From Amblyornis subalaris (Eukaryota; Chordata; Aves; Passeriformes; Ptilonorhynchidae), in the NCBI GenBank assembly GCA_018881555.1, contig JACAXG010000202.1:1054001-1118000 (forward strand): a stretch of 64,000 nucleotides of DNA. Direction: 5' to 3'. Below the pieces are notes generated by a model, which ran no database searches, had not been told where the DNA came from, and saw only the letters and a list, made by a program, of their open reading frames with translations. The translations under genes and the position numbers were made by a program. Positions within the stretch are counted from its first letter, which is position 1, and every line of letters starts with the position of its first letter. Below, one piece after another: positions 13,841 to 28,121 of this stretch.

Positions 13841-16800
13841 CTGCTTCACAGCCTGAACGATTGCCACTGTGTGTCGGTTGTTGAGTAAAGGAACCACCTC
13901 CTCTGTTTGATTTATGGTACTCTTTTATATGCTCTAGACTGAAATTTGTCTTTATAATCACTTCTTATCTATTCACTCAGCTAGTGCCAAACTAGACTAC
14001 AGACCCATCTTCCTTCTCTGCAGTTCTGTTGCCTTCGAGAAGTTTCCCATTTGCACATGTTTATAAGCATAATTTTTAAACTACTGTGCCAGATATCTTG
14101 ATTTCTACCATTCACAGAAGTGAACAGAAGCTGAATTAATTGTACTGGAATAACAGAGGTAAGGTATCACAGGAAAGGTGACTATACATTGACAGTCCTA
14201 GGGGCTATCCATACACTAAACAAGCACACAAGTATTACAAATCCTGCACTGCATGAGGACTGTCTCAACTGTCTCTAGTGAGACCAGGCTCAGCTATATA
14301 ATTTTGTCTCTTTGTCGATTTAGTCTTTACATTCTTTGCTGACAAGTATGGGAATTAATGCCCACTGTGATGCAGTACTTCTTCTCTAATTATAATTTAG
14401 TTCCCTTCAATATCCTGCTAAGTGGAGGACTCACATCTTTCACAGTAGCAGGATGCTGTGCGGGCAGCCAGTTCTGCAGCTGCTGAGGCCCCTGGCTAGA
14501 AGACACTAATTTGCAGGGTTCATTTGATTTTAACTTGAAGCCAATCCTGCAGCATTTTTCCTTATGCCAGTTCAAAATACACTGTCTATACGACACTGAA
14601 TGTAGCTGCATGAAAACTTCTCACACCTTGTGCCCTCAATAATCATTCTGAAAATGTCATTATGTGCAGTGCCACAAGAGAATGATGCCACTTTCCCCCC
14701 TTGTAAGCTTAGGGAGAAGACAATTATTACTAATAAATATAGCTCCCTTCCCAAGCTTTTTACAACATTATTTTTTACTTTGTTCTTCTGCAAGACCAAA
14801 CAGTTGACATTGCTGGGATCTGGGTGACCATTTACACCTGGGAAGTAGGAGATGCTAGCTAAAGTAGTGCCATAACACAGTAACTATAAAAATATCATAT
14901 AGATCAGCATGTGATTTTCAAGAAAATCTTTCTTGCCTTTCATACATAGACTACCTGAGTACCACAAAATGATTACAAGATGGCGATTGCAGATATTTAT
15001 GTAGCAGGGAAACAAGAATATAAAGAATTCTTCTCATGAATAGGTTACTAGAGGGGTATTAGAGATTCAAGCAGGAAGATGTGAAAGGCTGGCTCATCAG
15101 AAGGGTTTGGGCAAGGGAGAGCAGGAGTTAGAAGAAAGAATGAGAAAAGCACGAAATAGTGAACACTACACAGGTTTATCCCAGATATTTCCTTCTGAAC
15201 ACACATTCCATTTTTCAACTGTATTCTTTGCACTGAAGAAGCAGGAGTTGAGATGCCCTGTTCTTGCCCATCTGTATGAAGTGCTGTCACATTATTCAGA
15301 ATTCCATCATAAAACACAAACCCACCAAGATTTCACCTCCCAAAGCTCTCCTTAGGCTGGCACCCTGGCACACTGCTGCTGCTGGAAAGCTTGCACAGAG
15401 TGCAGTGCACTAGAAATCAGCTCCATGTGTGACGGATGTTTAACCCTCACTAGAAATAGTGGTGAGGTTCCAAAGCTCATATTGGCTGAAAAGGAAGAAC
15501 ATATGTCATTGTCCTGGCTAATAAGCAGAGTCTGTTGAATTTAACAATGAAGAGGTTTGGTTTTCTCTTTTAAAAATGGTTAGCTTTTACATCCTGTGCT
15601 AGGAAGTACTCATTTTCCTTAACATCTAGCCTTTTTTTTTAAGAAAAAAAAAAAGGTTTCAGCCTTGACAATTTATTACAGCATATAAAGGAGGAAATGC
15701 CTCTTATTGAACAATCCTTCCATTGACTGTCAGCCTAGACATTTGAAAGTCTTGCAGCTTACATCACCATAGTGGGTTTTGGCATAGTTAATTTTTCTGT
15801 GAATAAGATCTGACAGCCATCAAAACCACCAGGATATCTGCATCACCAGTAAAGGTCTGAAAAAACCAGCCCTGTTTTTTACGGAGCTATCCTAGGGTAT
15901 CATACAGTGCTGCCACAGTGTATCTGCATTGCCCCTTGTCTGGTTGAATTGCACAGCCATTCACTGAATTATCATCCTTCAATTGCCATATCCCACTTCA
16001 GAGCCTTGGGAAGAATTTAATCACTGTCTCTTCCCACTGAGGGCTCAACATCAATGAAAATGCAAAAGCAAATACTAAAGAATAAAAGGTCAAGTCAGCT
16101 AAAGCTGACTCACAGCTATAGGAAAGGGAATGCTAATCCTCACTTAGGAATTGTCAGTGTATCTCCCTTTCTGCCAGCAGCAATATTTTAGGCCCTTCTT
16201 CAAAAAGGGTGCCCTGAGTATGAAAATCCCCCTGCTATTCTGAATTTCTTTGACATTTGAGCAGTTTCTTGCAAACACAGAATCAGACACGGGACTGCAA
16301 TCACAGGGGCATGAGATTGTCTGACTCACTGCACACTGTTGATCCAACACAGAATAGACCCCTTAAAGGTTTCTGGAAACATCATGAGACAACTACTATT
16401 TTTAACCTAGTTACATCCACTATTCTGTGTAGTTACCAATGCAGCTAGTAAGAATATAAGATTAGGATCTTCATATTTCCTCAAAAGAAATAGCCTATTT
16501 AGATGTAATTATAATTTGGAATTATGAAGCTATACAACCAGCTTCTGTACAACTTTGGGATAAAAAGTGGTATCGGTTTGATTAGTGCCAAAACGCAGAG
16601 ATGAATGGTTAGGGCTGCCATGCCAACCTCAAAGAGCCCCAGCTGCAGAAATATGCAGGAATAATTGGTTGGTGCCTTTAGAGAAGCTGGCAGATAGCAA
16701 TTTTTCTGTTCTTGCATGAATTTCTTCATTTGATAGATAATAGAATTGCTTCCTTTAATCTAAGAAACAGCAGCTTGTGTGCTGAATTAAATGCTAGGTA

Positions 16801-19800
16801 GTCTTTTCCTAGTGCCCACTTAGGTAAGCAGCTGTCCAGAGCAGCCATGGGTCATTGCAGGCAGTGTAGGGTTAAGAGACTTAGCAGAACCGAGTACAGA
16901 ACAGCCAAGAGAAAATCAAGTAAATCCAGTTACTCAACTTCTAACATTTAAAATGAAAATACCAGTATTGTGTTACTGTAGCAATACTTAAACTCCTCAT
17001 TATTTTCAGAGAACTTTAAGTCCAGTTCCTTGCAGTCAGGTCATTCCAGTAACATCTATCTCAGCATTTCTATTCTAATAGCCTCCTATTTTAGAGGTTT
17101 TATAACTCACCTACCTATAAAAATATACTTCAGACTCAGAAAGTACAGTCTCCTTTTCTTGGTATCACTTATGAATATAGCACAAGTTGTATTTTAACCC
17201 AATTCCCCATTAGTTCACAGATCAGTTAGAAAAGCAGAAGTCTTTAAGATGGCATTGAAACAGTATTGGTTGTATAGAGAGGAAAAAACAAGACATGGAA
17301 AAGAGGAATGAAAAAGAAAGTAATATCAAATTAGGATGGAACAGACAAAAAAATAAGTGGAAAGGAAAAATCTAGCAAATGAAATGTTCTCTACATTTTC
17401 AAAAGTGTTTTCTTTCCCAACCATCAAGCAGTCTTCCCAATATCTCCGTGCAACAGATTATTCCCCAAGGTAGAAGAGAGAGGACTTTCTGTGTGTCAGG
17501 GACAGTGTGAGACATTCTGTGTTGTCCTGGTAAGGCCTTGCCAAGCATTCAGTGAAGAGTGCACAGAGCTCAGGGCAAACTTCAAGAGAACAGGGCTTTC
17601 CAGAGAGAGCCAACACTGCATCCCACTGCCTGAAGGGCAATGAATCTTCAAACCTCAGCTTTCTATCTGGCAAAGACTTAAACCCACTGATTGTCTGTTA
17701 CATTTACAGGTGACTGAGGATGCCCTAATAATAAAAAATCATTTTATGGAACCCAAAGGGATGTGGAGAAAAGTCTGTGCATCAGCTTGCTTTACTAGCG
17801 GGCTAAAAGAGAAGTAAAGACCTTCCCAAATCCACAAATTATGTAAACTTGACTAAATGAGGATGCTTGAGACTTCCAGAGGCACTTGCTGGTACTGAGA
17901 AACCCCGTGGTTTGGTTGTGTAACTGCCTGTACACGAAGTTGCCAATCTGTCTTCTTACAAGAAATTTCCTAATGCATCAGACAGACTTGAGATGCCTTA
18001 AGGAGACAACAACAATAATAAAATTTACTGCTGCCGCCAAGAAGCTTTGTTGAGATCTCATAAAGCAAGAAAGAGAAATCCAGGCCCAGAATCAAGGCTC
18101 AAAAAAATTTGGAAGTCACACATGAAGTGAGAATAAAATAAGAAAAGAAAGTACTGTTTCAACCATTGGGGGTATTTTTGCTACTGTTCAGAAGAAAAAG
18201 AATAATTTTATGCTGCTCCATGATACATGATATGGATTCCTACCAATTTAATCTAGAGGGCTTTTTTTTTAAAAATAATTCCTGTAGAAGGGCCATTATA
18301 AAATTTTCACTTCTATCACCTTTGGCTATGCTCCAGACATCATCTGAAATGAAGAATTTGTATGCCCGTTTGTTCAACTTAACATGCTTATTTTCTCTTG
18401 CTCTATTTTCATTTCGCATGGTCTAGCACAGCCAGACTGTGCAACAGTCCGAGTGCAAGTTTAAAACATAAAAATATAAAAAAACCTAGTCTTAGTAAGC
18501 ACAGCAGAAACAAACTATGCTTTCAATCTTTGCTCTGCTTTTTGCATATGCTTCATGTCCAGAAAAGCAGTCCATCTCAAGACAATTATCTATCCCCACC
18601 ATAAAAAGGACAATTAATATCTTGTTTAATAGCATCTTAAAACATGGCAAAGAGCAGGTTTTATTTAGAAAACCTGTAAATCTTTTTTTCTAGCTAAATG
18701 AAAACACTGTTAAAAAGGGATATTATGAAATCATTATGAGGGATGCTGCTAAAATGAAAGCCTCACTTTATACTTCCCATTTCAAATTTCTCACCCAATG
18801 TTACTTTATTTACATTTATAGTATAAAGTTTAAAATATTTGCTGCAGTGAATTTTTATCCTGGAACCCAACAGGCAGAAAGGTTGGTCCTTGAAGCACCA
18901 AATTTGTAAATGAATGAAGTATACAGGAGCAAGATACTGAAAATCCCTTTCTCTGACCTGTCACCAAAATTAACATAAATTGTTTTTTGGACTTCCAATG
19001 ATCCGGCTATGATGCCAGGAACATGTATTTTCCTGGAGGTCTGGAGCTCCGGGATACCCCGTGGTGCAGCCTCCTGCTGGCTCCAAGCGCCTCTTGCAAG
19101 CCAGGTGACCACAGCTGCCAGCAACAGTCCCTCGGCTACAACAGGCTAAGCAGTGCTGGCCCTGTTGCTTCATTGCCTGGGAAACTGGAAATAAATAGCA
19201 TTTTAACTGACATTAGAAGCTGCCCTCCCGTTCTGCTGCTTTCATCTGAAAAGACATTCAATTTAAACCAAGTCCAAATATTAAAAATTTTCTGAAGTCT
19301 GTCCTTTTCTTACGTAAACATCAAATGGTGAGAAAAAATAATTTTGCTTGTCGTCATATGGAAGATAGTGTCTCTGCATTGTTCCACTATCTAGGTTATT
19401 TTAAAATAAGGTGCTTAAGAAATATACATTTAATTTGGACTGGCTGTGCAGGCAAATCCAGACTACTGGGTAGAAGTGAAAAGAAACAATTATGTATATG
19501 AAGAGAAGGACAGATTGAAAGGTTTGAATTTAAAGCTCTTGAATTTGCTTTTCTTCTTGGGCTTGTGAGGATGAAGAGGTTGCAGTACTGTCTGAAGTGG
19601 CCTTTTGGCATTTCCCTGGTTTGTACTTACCCTTTAGAACAGTTCTACTTCTCTTTGGCCCNCACACCTCCCAACAGATGCACCTTTCAGAGAAAAGGGA
19701 AAGCACTTGCACATTCTGCTCAGTGCAGAGAGGATAAATAAAAGAGGCACTCTGGAAAGCATTTTGAAAACTGACAGTTCAAAGAGAGTCAGGACGTTCA

Positions 19801-22800
19801 AAGCTGCAGTCTCATTAATTAATCATTTTTCATCCAGCACATAAGTGCTATGTTTTTACCGTGTTTCTTCATTTGATGTCAGCAGTCTACCCTATCCGTG
19901 AGGCACAGCAGCACACAAGTTCATTCCCCATGATAGTAAACTGACACTATTCACTTTGAATCCTATTGCACATTTTAGAACTATACAAATTTCACAGCTT
20001 CTTTGTGTTTCCATTTTGTTTAAACAACTGTGGAAAAAAGAAAATAGCATTTCTCTCCCCTCCACAAAATACTTATCTTGATTTTTAATGTTTTTCCTGC
20101 GTATGTTGGTGTTTGCTTTCCTGATTGTGCAAGCATTCAGACCTGTCATGCTGCAGGAATCAAGGCATGCTTTTCCTATGGAGCCAATTACTTTCCATAA
20201 ATTTAATCTCTTTCACTCTTTTTAGTAGCATATGAGAGAGTTCAGTATTATTTTTATGCTCTGTGTTAGAGAAGAAAAATAACTTCCTTTCAAGAGGTAA
20301 AAAGGGCAATGGCTGGTACAATTTTATGTGTATTCTCCTACTTGAGGTCAAGTAACGGGAATCCTGTGCAGAACAGGGATGTGTTGTGGTTTAGAGTTTT
20401 ATTGAAGTGCGGTGGATTTCTAGAAGATTTGAGCACACAGAGATCTCAATGGCTGCCTGGGGAGCTAAGTGGGCTAAGCAGCTCCAAAAATTAAGAGGGT
20501 TGGGGTCTGTAGAACTATACAGGCAAGTCACTGCATTCATATGAATGTGTGCAATAATACTGTTCTGACAATTCTGGACTGTCACCTGAATCTGAGTCTT
20601 GAGTTAGCAAATCCATCTTTGAANCCTCTGTTAGAATGTTGTTATTTTTCTTTTATGGAGTGAGTAAACTGAAATGCTAGCTGACATGTAACATATCTAA
20701 TAGAAGCACTAGAAAATAGTGTTTATCCATTCATTAATAATATGCATACAAAGAATTATTTATGCAATTGGCAAGTCTAATTTATAACTGTAGAAAAGTC
20801 TGACTTCCTTCCCATGTAATTCTAATTCATCCTTCATACATCAGACAACCATGGCATCAGTCTCATTCTTATTCCAAACAAAAATGCATGCATTTCTCAT
20901 TCTTTAAGTTACTGCTTTTGAACCCCTCCACATTTAATCACATATAGAAGTCATTAGATGATTTGCTTAACATAGCAAAGCAAAAGTTTGGACAAACTAA
21001 CACACGGTATATAAATATAAAGAGATATTCATTATGCATTTAAACACTTTCTATAGCAAGTAATATCATGGAGCCACAGTCCCATTTCCCAGAAAAATCA
21101 GTTTAGAGACCCTGTAGTAATCTTTTCTGTCTAGTCCACAGAGATTAACAATCCTCAGAACAAGATAGTTTGATTAACGTTTTCTTAAACTCTTGTTAAA
21201 AAGCTAAATTGTCCACTAGCTAAAACTGCTCTAAGTTTAGCATATTTTAAAAAAAGCAGGGGGGAAAGTGTTATGGTAATCTGTCTACAAGAGATTTTAA
21301 CGTGCCCCCACAAATTGTGCTGCTGCAGCCTATTTTTAGGTAGAAATTTAAGACCTAGAACATTCAACAAAGCCGAAAGACTGTGAATCATTTATATATA
21401 TAATGATGCCTGCCTATGGAGAGGTCAGCAGGAATCAACCCAGAACATTTAACATGGATATTGTCCCACTAAAGTCAAAACAAAGTGCATTCTGTTACAG
21501 TCACCATAGCTGGAGGAGACTCAGAAAGTACCTGAGGGGTCATAAAGTGCTCAAATATCCTGTAGCTTAATTCTGTCTAATTATTATGGCCAAGAGCTTG
21601 TCACTGTTGCAGACATGACTTGGCTTGTTTCAAAAACAAATTTACACAGACCACACACATCTGATAAGTGAGGGAACTCCCCCAGTTCTCAGACCATGGT
21701 ACTGGAGGATCCCAAAGGGAACTCCAGTCACTGCACTTAGTCCTGTGTATGGTATGTTCTCCTCTCACACCTCTTCATTGCTGCAAGTGTCACCACTCCA
21801 GACTCTGGTGAAATACAGACATGTCTGGAAATAGCTGAGTTTTTTCAAGTTCCTGCAGCAGCAAAGCACTAAAGCTTTTCACAGAGAAGCTTAGACACCT
21901 TTAACACTTGGCACAAGGTAGAGGCAAGTTTCTTGTTACAGCAGGTGGCAGTTGGAAATTTCTGTTAGGGTATTTTATGTAAAAAACCCAGTTATCATCT
22001 GTATTTACATGGGTCACATCATGCACAGTCTTTCATAATGTGAGGAGAAATACGCATTTGAAGAGTTCTGTCAGCATTGCTTTGGAAAGTTGTGATTCCA
22101 GCCATTGGTACAGTTCATGGGACTCCATTAGCTCACATAAGAACTGTTCATGAGGAACACATCAACAGCAGAAAATGGGGGTGTTGTATATGGCATTTTC
22201 CAGAAGAGATGGGTCTTTGTGAGGGAACACCAACTGAAGAGCCTAAAAAAAGTTCTCATTTATAATAATAAGGTTCGTGATTCAACTTTAAATCTGTGCC
22301 CTAAGCTAATTCAGCAACAACCAAAAAAGCTGAGCCAGGATGGATTGAAGGTGCCAAATTCTTGATCTCTAATTCTGCTGTTAAGTGTATCTAGTAATCT
22401 GGTGTCCTAATTACAGCTCTTTCCCTTTTTTTATAGGCACTTCTCTGTGTATTGAAAGGGAAAGGTGAAGCAATCACTGGGAGGAAGGGGAAATGTAATA
22501 TCTACAAAGAATGAAAATGTTTTAGGTTCATTGGCATGGCTGAGTCCCTTCAGAACTTACTTGAAAATTAAAGAGGGCAAAAAAAAACCATTTAGAACAC
22601 TAATATGTTTAGTCTGCCCTGAAAAGAGTGCAACAGAATAGGATCAAACTTTCTCCTACAAAAGAGCTTTCACACAAAAAAAAGCTCAATTGCAAGACTT
22701 GATAAATGTGTATAAAGAAATATAAACAAGTGATAATTATCACTAGAACTGTGTAGCATCTATCTGATGCCTTTGCAAGCTAACATAATATATAATCATA

Positions 22801-23541
22801 CAATCTATGATAGTCACTTTGTTTCCCTCCTGCCTTCAACTGTGAAACAGAAATGACAGCGCTTAGGGGAGCGTACAACGCGCGGTAAAGTATGAGTTAC
22901 CTCAGATAGCATCTGACAAAGCCCTTGTGCCCACCAAGCATCCCCCAGGTCCCTGTCTGTCCCGGGCTCTGCTCCCCAGCCAGTGCAGGCAGTGGCACAC
23001 AAACTCTGCTCATGTTCCAGGGCTCCCAGCCAGGTCTGACCGTGCTGGCCTCACAACGTGCCTGAGTCAGGCTGTGGAAATGGTTCCCCAACCAGAAGTC
23101 TGTCGGGCTTCATCAGCTCAGAACCTAGGTAAATCTAATATGTCACTGGCACTGTTTGAAACCATAAACTTCTCTTCTGCCATCTTTACTTCTCATGTCT
23201 GGAAAGGTTTAAACAGGTGAATTGCTCAGAAGTTTCTGTGTACACCAGATTAGGATGGCAGGTTTAAAGTTGACCCTTACATGCTGCTAAGGAATCTCTT
23301 TGTTGTGCCTTTACTTAAATATAGCTCCAAGGTTTCAGTTGGCAGTTTGGATATGGAGAGCACTGCACATGTCATCTGAAGAAACATCATATCACAGGAT
23401 CTCTACCTGAACAAAACTGTGTTACAAAGCAGTGACCTTAACAGTGCAAAATTGAGTGAGTAAAAAACCCTCTGCTATTCAGTCAAACAAACTATGAATT
23501 CTTTCTACTGTTTGCATAAAGTCATAGCAAAGGTTCTGGCT

Positions 23542-23583
23542 AAGAAAAGGGGGAAAAGGAGGGGGAAAAAAAAAAAAAAGAAA
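23542..23583. repeat. Polypurine tract
   Basis: An uninterrupted run of about 42 purines, mixing A-runs with two G5 runs and ending in A14. It is low-complexity. There is no target-site duplication or pseudogene body upstream, so it is not called a retroposon tail. Confidence 0.85.
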
Positions 23584-26500
23584 CTCCAGGTTTATACTAG
23601 CAAGTTTTAAATGTGGTTTTTGCTGGAATACTCTCTCATGACTTCCACTCATAGATTTTCCCTTTCAGTACAGTAAATTAGCTAATATATGAGTGTGGGC
23701 CACAGTTTCTGTCACTGGCTGCTGCTATGTAGACAGTGACAGGTGGTGCTGTTTATTTTTATTAGGCTATGTATTATGTAATCAGAATACAAATGTAGAT
23801 TTGGCTTTGCTTATGTGAAAGGACAGGTTTGGAGGAAAGTAGAAGAAAAAATTCAAATCCCTAGAACTGCATACATGACCAACAGTAATCTAATACAATA
23901 GGAAAGGGGATTCTACCAGAACACATGAAGAGCTTTCACAATCTTGCTGTTAATCTTCTGAGAATGTGAAAATCCCTGTTTTATTTTAAAACAGAGCAGG
24001 CAAGGATTCCACTCTTATCACCCTTCTGCCACACACAAAATCGTTTGCAAGGAAAGAAGTCAACTTATTTGAGGGAATACAACCAGCCTACGCTGGAACA
24101 AAAGTGTTTCTGCCAGGAACATATAGGTCTGCAGAGCTGGGAAATAAAGCAAAGGAAAGGAACTCTGGCTACACACTGACACTCCAGCAAACAGAAGTAA
24201 CTATTACTACGTAAAACAGAAATATGAGATACAGATAATCACACTGGTCACATCCCTATCCAGACATCTGATAAGAAATAAGCTCCAAGAGAAGCCATAC
24301 ACCATATAAACTGCTCACAGTTATAACTGTTCACAGATCTAAATTGCACCTTAGTAATATCTTTCAAGTTTGAATACCTACACATATTGTTGATTTTTCT
24401 GTTAAAAAAAAATGTACCTAAATCCAGAAGACTATTCCCAGAATCACTTCATGTCTGATATCTTATATTCCACCTGAAGCCACAGAGCCTTTCCATAGTT
24501 GCAATGCTTCAACAAGTAAAATGGAGAGGAGCTATTATGTTTGGGATAATCTCCTCAAGTTTTTGGAATGAAACTGTCCCTGCCTCCCAGTACTCTATAT
24601 TCTCCTTTAGCTTTTTAAACACTTTTCTTGTCCTTCAGATTGCCTGCTCTCTGTTTTTCTTGCTAATATTCTTACCACAGAGTCCTTAACTCTTCAGAAG
24701 ACTAAAGGAATTAAGGGAATTGCCCTGTATTCATAAGTAACTGCTCTCCCCAGCAGCACCATTCCCTGTAAGTCCTGTTATTCAGTTTGCAATATCCCAC
24801 AACCCCAATACAGCCTATTGTCTTTGCCAGCACTCAGCCAGTGCCATGGCCAGCTGCCAACATGGGAACAACTACAGTGTCCAACTCTGGAGAGTCTAGG
24901 CTACCCGGAATATCCGTCATTAGTACAGCTGCAGTAATGAGCAATAGCAGACAAACTTCACAGGAAAGTCTAGTAGATATGAGACTTCGAAAGACAAAGA
25001 GGTCTCTAAAATGGAGAGCAGGTATTCAGAGGGGGTGTAAGAGCATCTAGAGAACAGACAGGAACAAGAAGAATGTCTTCGTTGTATTTAAAGGATAATA
25101 TACTTTTCAATGTAGCAAAGTGAATCTGATTTCTTACAGCATTAATATAAGCTTCAAAGTATATGCACTTNCAGTTTTGGAATTCTGAAATGCAGTGGAA
25201 GAAAAAAGTTCAAATATCTCCTACAAAAGTTGCCTTCCAGGGAATAACTGCTCACTGGAGACCTCACCATGAGGAATACCATATAGGTTTTCTTTTACAG
25301 AAAAACGCAGTGGTGTTTTGAAGCCTTGTGCATTCACCCTGGGGAATCTGCAGAGCACTTTGTATTGTAAGAAAGATATCTTGTCATTAATGACTAATGA
25401 CTGGGGGGTAATCCTGCAGCAGAGTCCCTTTATCTGACAGGGCTGCACACATGGATGACTTGCAACACGATTACCCTACTGTGGTTGCTAGGTGGCAAAT
25501 GCAGTGCCTAGAAAACATCTGATGCTGACAGCTACTGCAAACTGTTTTGTAAGAACAGATTGACCAGTGCATAAATTCTGCAATAAAGTATTTACTAAAC
25601 TAGAGCTATTCCAAACAAAAACACCACAAAAATTATATTTACACTGAACTTTTGACGTATACAACTTAACCCACATTTCTCAAAATAAAAATTTATAAAA
25701 ACAGAATTTTCTAAAAACTGAGTCAATGAAACAGCTAGGTCACTAGAAAAAAGTCTATTCTGTTCCTTGCCCACTGTTTACAGACACTCAAAACTCTGCC
25801 CTCCCCAAACTTTGGAGGGAGTTGGCACTGCTCAAATAATCATCTTAGCTGATGAAACAAGGATGTAAAATTTTACCTGCAAAACAGTCAAGCACCAATG
25901 CACTTCTTGTGCACTGCTCACCATGCAGAGTTAACACTTCTTAGTCTTCAAACTTCCCCTGAATTCCTTAGTCTTCAAACTCTCCCTTCCCTAAGGATTT
26001 GCATACATTGGTAGCTGTAACACTCTCCCTAGATTCACATCCTGAACTCTGTTATCCCTGCAGCTTTGTGGCCTTCTTCAGGAGATGTGATCCTTACATA
26101 GTGACCAGTGCACCTCTACCACTGCAAACTTCCATTTCATACACTCTTCATCTCTGCTACCTATCTCTGTCTGAACTGATCACAGAATGCCACTAACAAT
26201 TCAAATGTAGCAAAAAGCACACGCTCTGACATTTAGGATTTGACGCAGCATAATGCAGTTACAGAAGCAGAATCAGTCCAAGTTATGTCCAGCTGCAGAT
26301 TTTCAGAGGGAGAGTACACCTAATCCTGATAAGGAGATAAAAATCTTTACTTGAACACTTGAAACAAGGGAAGTAAATGGAAGAGGAGAAAGTTACAGAT
26401 AGATTAAGTTGCAGGAATCTGAAGGAGAATAAAGGCCTTTGAACAAGAGGCGTCAGAACACCTTAGGGCTCAACTTGTAGTATAATGAGTAATTGCTGGT

Positions 26501-28040
26501 ATTCAGGAAATTAATCTGAAGATCTTAATTGCAACTCAATTACTCATAATCAGACTACTGTAATAGTCTTTCCTACTAGTAGATAAAATAGCTACTTCAT
26601 GTATTAAATATTGCCTATGTTAAACATTCTGATTGCTCTGATGCAATATTCCTGTCCTGGGTTTCATAGGTTGTGTTTACTCCCAGACAAGTAAACAACA
26701 ACATCCAGGCAAAATTTACCAGGAAACTTGCAGAAAAACATGATGACCAGAGTTATCAAGAGACTGCATGAAGGTGTCTGAATTGATTTGTCAGTTTGGG
26801 TTTACATTTCCAGTTTATTTCCACCTTCCCTGTTTACATCACTCAAAATCCCATTTTGTCTCTATATCACCCCTAGCTTCTCTCCGAACACCAGGCAGTT
26901 GGTCATGAAGTGCAGTAGCAAATGTTTCATTAGATTTCTGTTCTGGGTAGGTATTAGCCATGTCTGGTTCCACAGGGGCTGACACTTCCAGTCTGAACTA
27001 TTTACTGTGATTCGTTTTCAGAAGTGCTCCTAAAATTCAAAGCAAAATCAGGCAAATCAGCACAAATGTTGAGATAACAAGGGATTTCTTCTTCTCTTTG
27101 CTACAGCAGGGAAGGTTCAAACTAGGCTTTATCTGGAGAGATGTTTCGCTGCAATGCAATCTGTCACAGTAAATGCAATGCACTAGGGTCCACTTTGATT
27201 TGTGTCACTGGTCTCACACTGTTTCAGGAAGCACTTGCTGTAAAAAGCAGAACTATGGCGATAAAGTCTAACAAGATGGTCAAGAAGTTACTAAACATTT
27301 GACTTCTCAGTCTAAAACAATCCCGCTCCAATCTGAATGTCTAGTTCTATGTGAATGTGGCTCAAGTACACAGTGAAGCACCTAGACCAAGTTCTCCTCT
27401 GTATGCTGAAAAGGTAAAAAACCCATGTTTCAAACACACAAATTAGCAATCTAAGCAGATCTCCTTTGGATTTCCCCAGCTAACACATGCAATACATGTC
27501 TCGAAGGCCAGACAAGAAATATGGCTCAAGCAGGGAAAGCAGAAAACAAGGAGAGGGCTAAAAATCTGGTAAGTGTTCAAAGCCACTTTTTGTTTATTTG
27601 ATCAAATGCACTTATAGTGGTAAACTAAGAGAGAAAGCGTCAGTTCCAGTGCACAGCATGGAGTACTTACCCAACCATACCTCCAAATGGGCCAAGGTCT
27701 AACAGGAGCCATACAGAAATACCAAAGACTTCTTTACAACTGGATTTTTTAATACCTGGAAGAAAGAAGTTATTTAATAAAATTCAGGGGCCCATAGTCT
27801 AGAGGCTGTGGACTCTTAGAGATAAATGTCTCCTCAGCACTGCTCTCCCTGTACTGCCCCTCTCTTCTGGATTCACTTACAAGTGTGAATCTGTTGTTCC
27901 TTTCCTCCTTCCTGACTTACTTTATAAAAATGAAAGAAACCTTGGAGCCTTATTTATAATATGTAAGTCAAAAGGTGAAAAAATATGACTGCAGCTTGGG
28001 TTTATTGTTTGCTTGTTTTTTAAAAGCAGGTATACAGGTA

Positions 28041-28121
28041 GGTTTGGGGGTTTGTTTGGTTTGGTTTGGTTTGGTTTGGTTTTTTTGGTTTTGTGATTTT
28101 TGGTTGGTTGGTTGGTTTTTT
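28041..28121 (+). repeat. (GGTTT)n / (GGTT)n simple repeat
   Basis: About 40 bp of GGTTT-type pentamers are followed by T-runs and four GGTT tetramers. The open frame that runs through it (27975-28196) is only the translation of this repeat and is not a gene. Confidence 0.9.

Noticed and set aside
24787..25050. Open frame rich in Pro/Thr/Ser (start QYPTTPIQPIVFASTQP) that looks somewhat protein-like
   Set aside because: It starts at TTG with a stop six codons upstream and has no recognisable domain, including no LITAF domain although LITAF is the expected neighbour. It has no splice support.
26645..26700. CCTGTCCTGGGTTTCATAGG, similar to the start of a bird LTR
   Set aside because: The following bases do not continue the LTR, so only about 20 bp of likeness.
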